From positions 1 to 24,207 of the forward strand of contig JBFFXF010000093.1 of assembly GCA_041569895.1 (NCBI GenBank): DNA of 24,207 nucleotides, read 5' to 3'. The stretch is from JBFFXF01 sp041569895 (lineage in GTDB: Bacteria > Planctomycetota > UBA8108 > JACQVS01). Positions 23,889 to 24,207 of the stretch are shown here, in pieces (position 1 is the stretch's first letter; every line of letters begins with the position of its first letter). The position numbers were made by a program, and so were the translations under genes. Under the pieces are notes generated by a model. The model made no database searches. It was not told the DNA's origin and saw nothing but the letters and a program-made list of their open reading frames with translations.

Positions 23889-23940
23889 ACCACAGAGGCG
23901 CGGCGCTGCGCCGCGTGAGAGCACAGAGACGCACAGAGGA
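23889..23940. repeat. CACAGAG repeat with an internal GC hairpin
   Basis: Three CACAGAG(A/G)-type units (23891, 23922 and 23932 regions) are interrupted by a near-perfect palindrome at 23899-23915 (CGCGGCGC, T, GCGCCGCG). I recall similar CACAGAG tracts scattered in intergenic DNA of many environmental bacteria; I could not verify that here. No gene is credible in 23579-24150. Confidence 0.7.
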
Positions 23941-24041
23941 CATTCTTTGTGCTCGAAGGGGCCCCAGCAAAGGCCCGTCAAGCTCGATTCCGTTCGAGGA
24001 GCGAGCGGGGCTCACCGAGGTTACCCCCCATCAAATTCTTC

Positions 24042-24076
24042 CGTTTCCTGCCTTCCTGAGCTTCCTGCCTTCCTGC
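24042..24076. repeat. TTCCTGCCT repeat, right inverted copy
   Basis: Three to four TTCCTGCC/TTCCTGAG units in the reverse orientation to 23786-23814. The inverted pair encloses the CACAGAG module and could fold as one long structure or represent ends of a small non-autonomous element. No target duplication is visible. Confidence 0.8.
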
Positions 24077-24150
24077 TGAATCGTCTGACAGCAAGCCTCC
24101 GGAGCCGACGACTGTCGCTGCCCGAGCTAAATAGGTCGGCGCGATTATGA

Positions 24151-24207
24151 GTGGTGTGGCTGGCCGAGCGATTCTTCGTCCTGACGCGAAGCGAGGCCGA
24201 GGCGATA
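24151..24207 (+). CDS. Possible 5' end of a plus-strand gene, cut by the window edge
   Basis: From a GTG at 24151 (or the GTG at 24154) the frame reads VVWLAERFFVLTRSEAEAI to the window end. Nearly every codon ends in G or C, as in real genes here, while the competing ATG frame at 24147 has poor third-position GC. An in-frame TGA at 24148-24150 fixes the start. No good ribosome site is visible and 19 codons are too few to name a product. Confidence 0.35.
   Translation, partial: MVWLAERFFVLTRSEAEAI

Noticed and set aside
23824..24150. 108-aa plus-strand open frame
   Set aside because: It runs through the CACAGAG and AGGCAGGAA repeats, has poor third-position GC and no family resemblance.

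Overview
This is a GC-rich bacterial chromosomal segment, with strong G/C preference at third codon positions. Its gene content points to a Planctomycetota-like organism, with Acidobacteriota or Myxococcota as alternatives. The pointers are a secreted PQQ-type beta-propeller opening with DWPQWRG, two large multidomain Ser/Thr kinases, an FHA protein, a LolCD-type transporter and weak conservation of classical gene order. No phylogenetic marker was tested, so the phylum is inference. There is no phage, IS element, CRISPR array, tRNA or rRNA that I can support.

Layout. (1) 381-7992, minus strand: a four-gene block reading MerR-type regulator, 1337-aa membrane-anchored TPR protein, FlgN-like coiled-coil protein, 906-aa secreted multidomain protein. 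The last two are translationally coupled. The block is bracketed by two inverted copies of a composite intergenic repeat (1-357 and about 8131-8610). (2) 8620-9271, minus: yidD and rnpA, cut off from rpmH and yidC. (3) 9674-11912, plus: a LolC/E-like permease overlapping its LolD-like ATPase. (4) 12045-13457, plus: secreted PQQ-like propeller. (5) 13624-15156, plus: FHA-GAF-degenerate HD-GYP protein behind an extended -10 promoter. (6) 15181-23578, minus, convergent with (5): two small single-pass membrane proteins, a transmembrane Ser/Thr kinase with a ~500-aa external part, and a 1482-aa kinase-AAA-TPR-GAF protein. (7) 23579-24150: a repeat-rich gene-free stretch, then what may be the 5' end of a plus-strand gene.

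The most distinctive feature is the set of intergenic repeat islands (1-357, 8131-8610, 9335-9541, 22976-23030, 23786-24076). They are built from shared 6-, 7-, 12- and 14-bp modules, and several can form G-quadruplexes. They occupy intergenic space only and coincide with breaks in conserved gene order (rpmH/rnpA and yidD/yidC).

The second notable feature is a candidate signalling locus at 13624-23578. A transmembrane kinase sits in one apparent operon with two similarly built small membrane proteins and a kinase-ATPase-TPR-GAF protein, facing a phosphothreonine-reader (FHA) protein whose HD-GYP output domain has lost most metal ligands. Physical coupling of these parts is inference from adjacency and domain logic.
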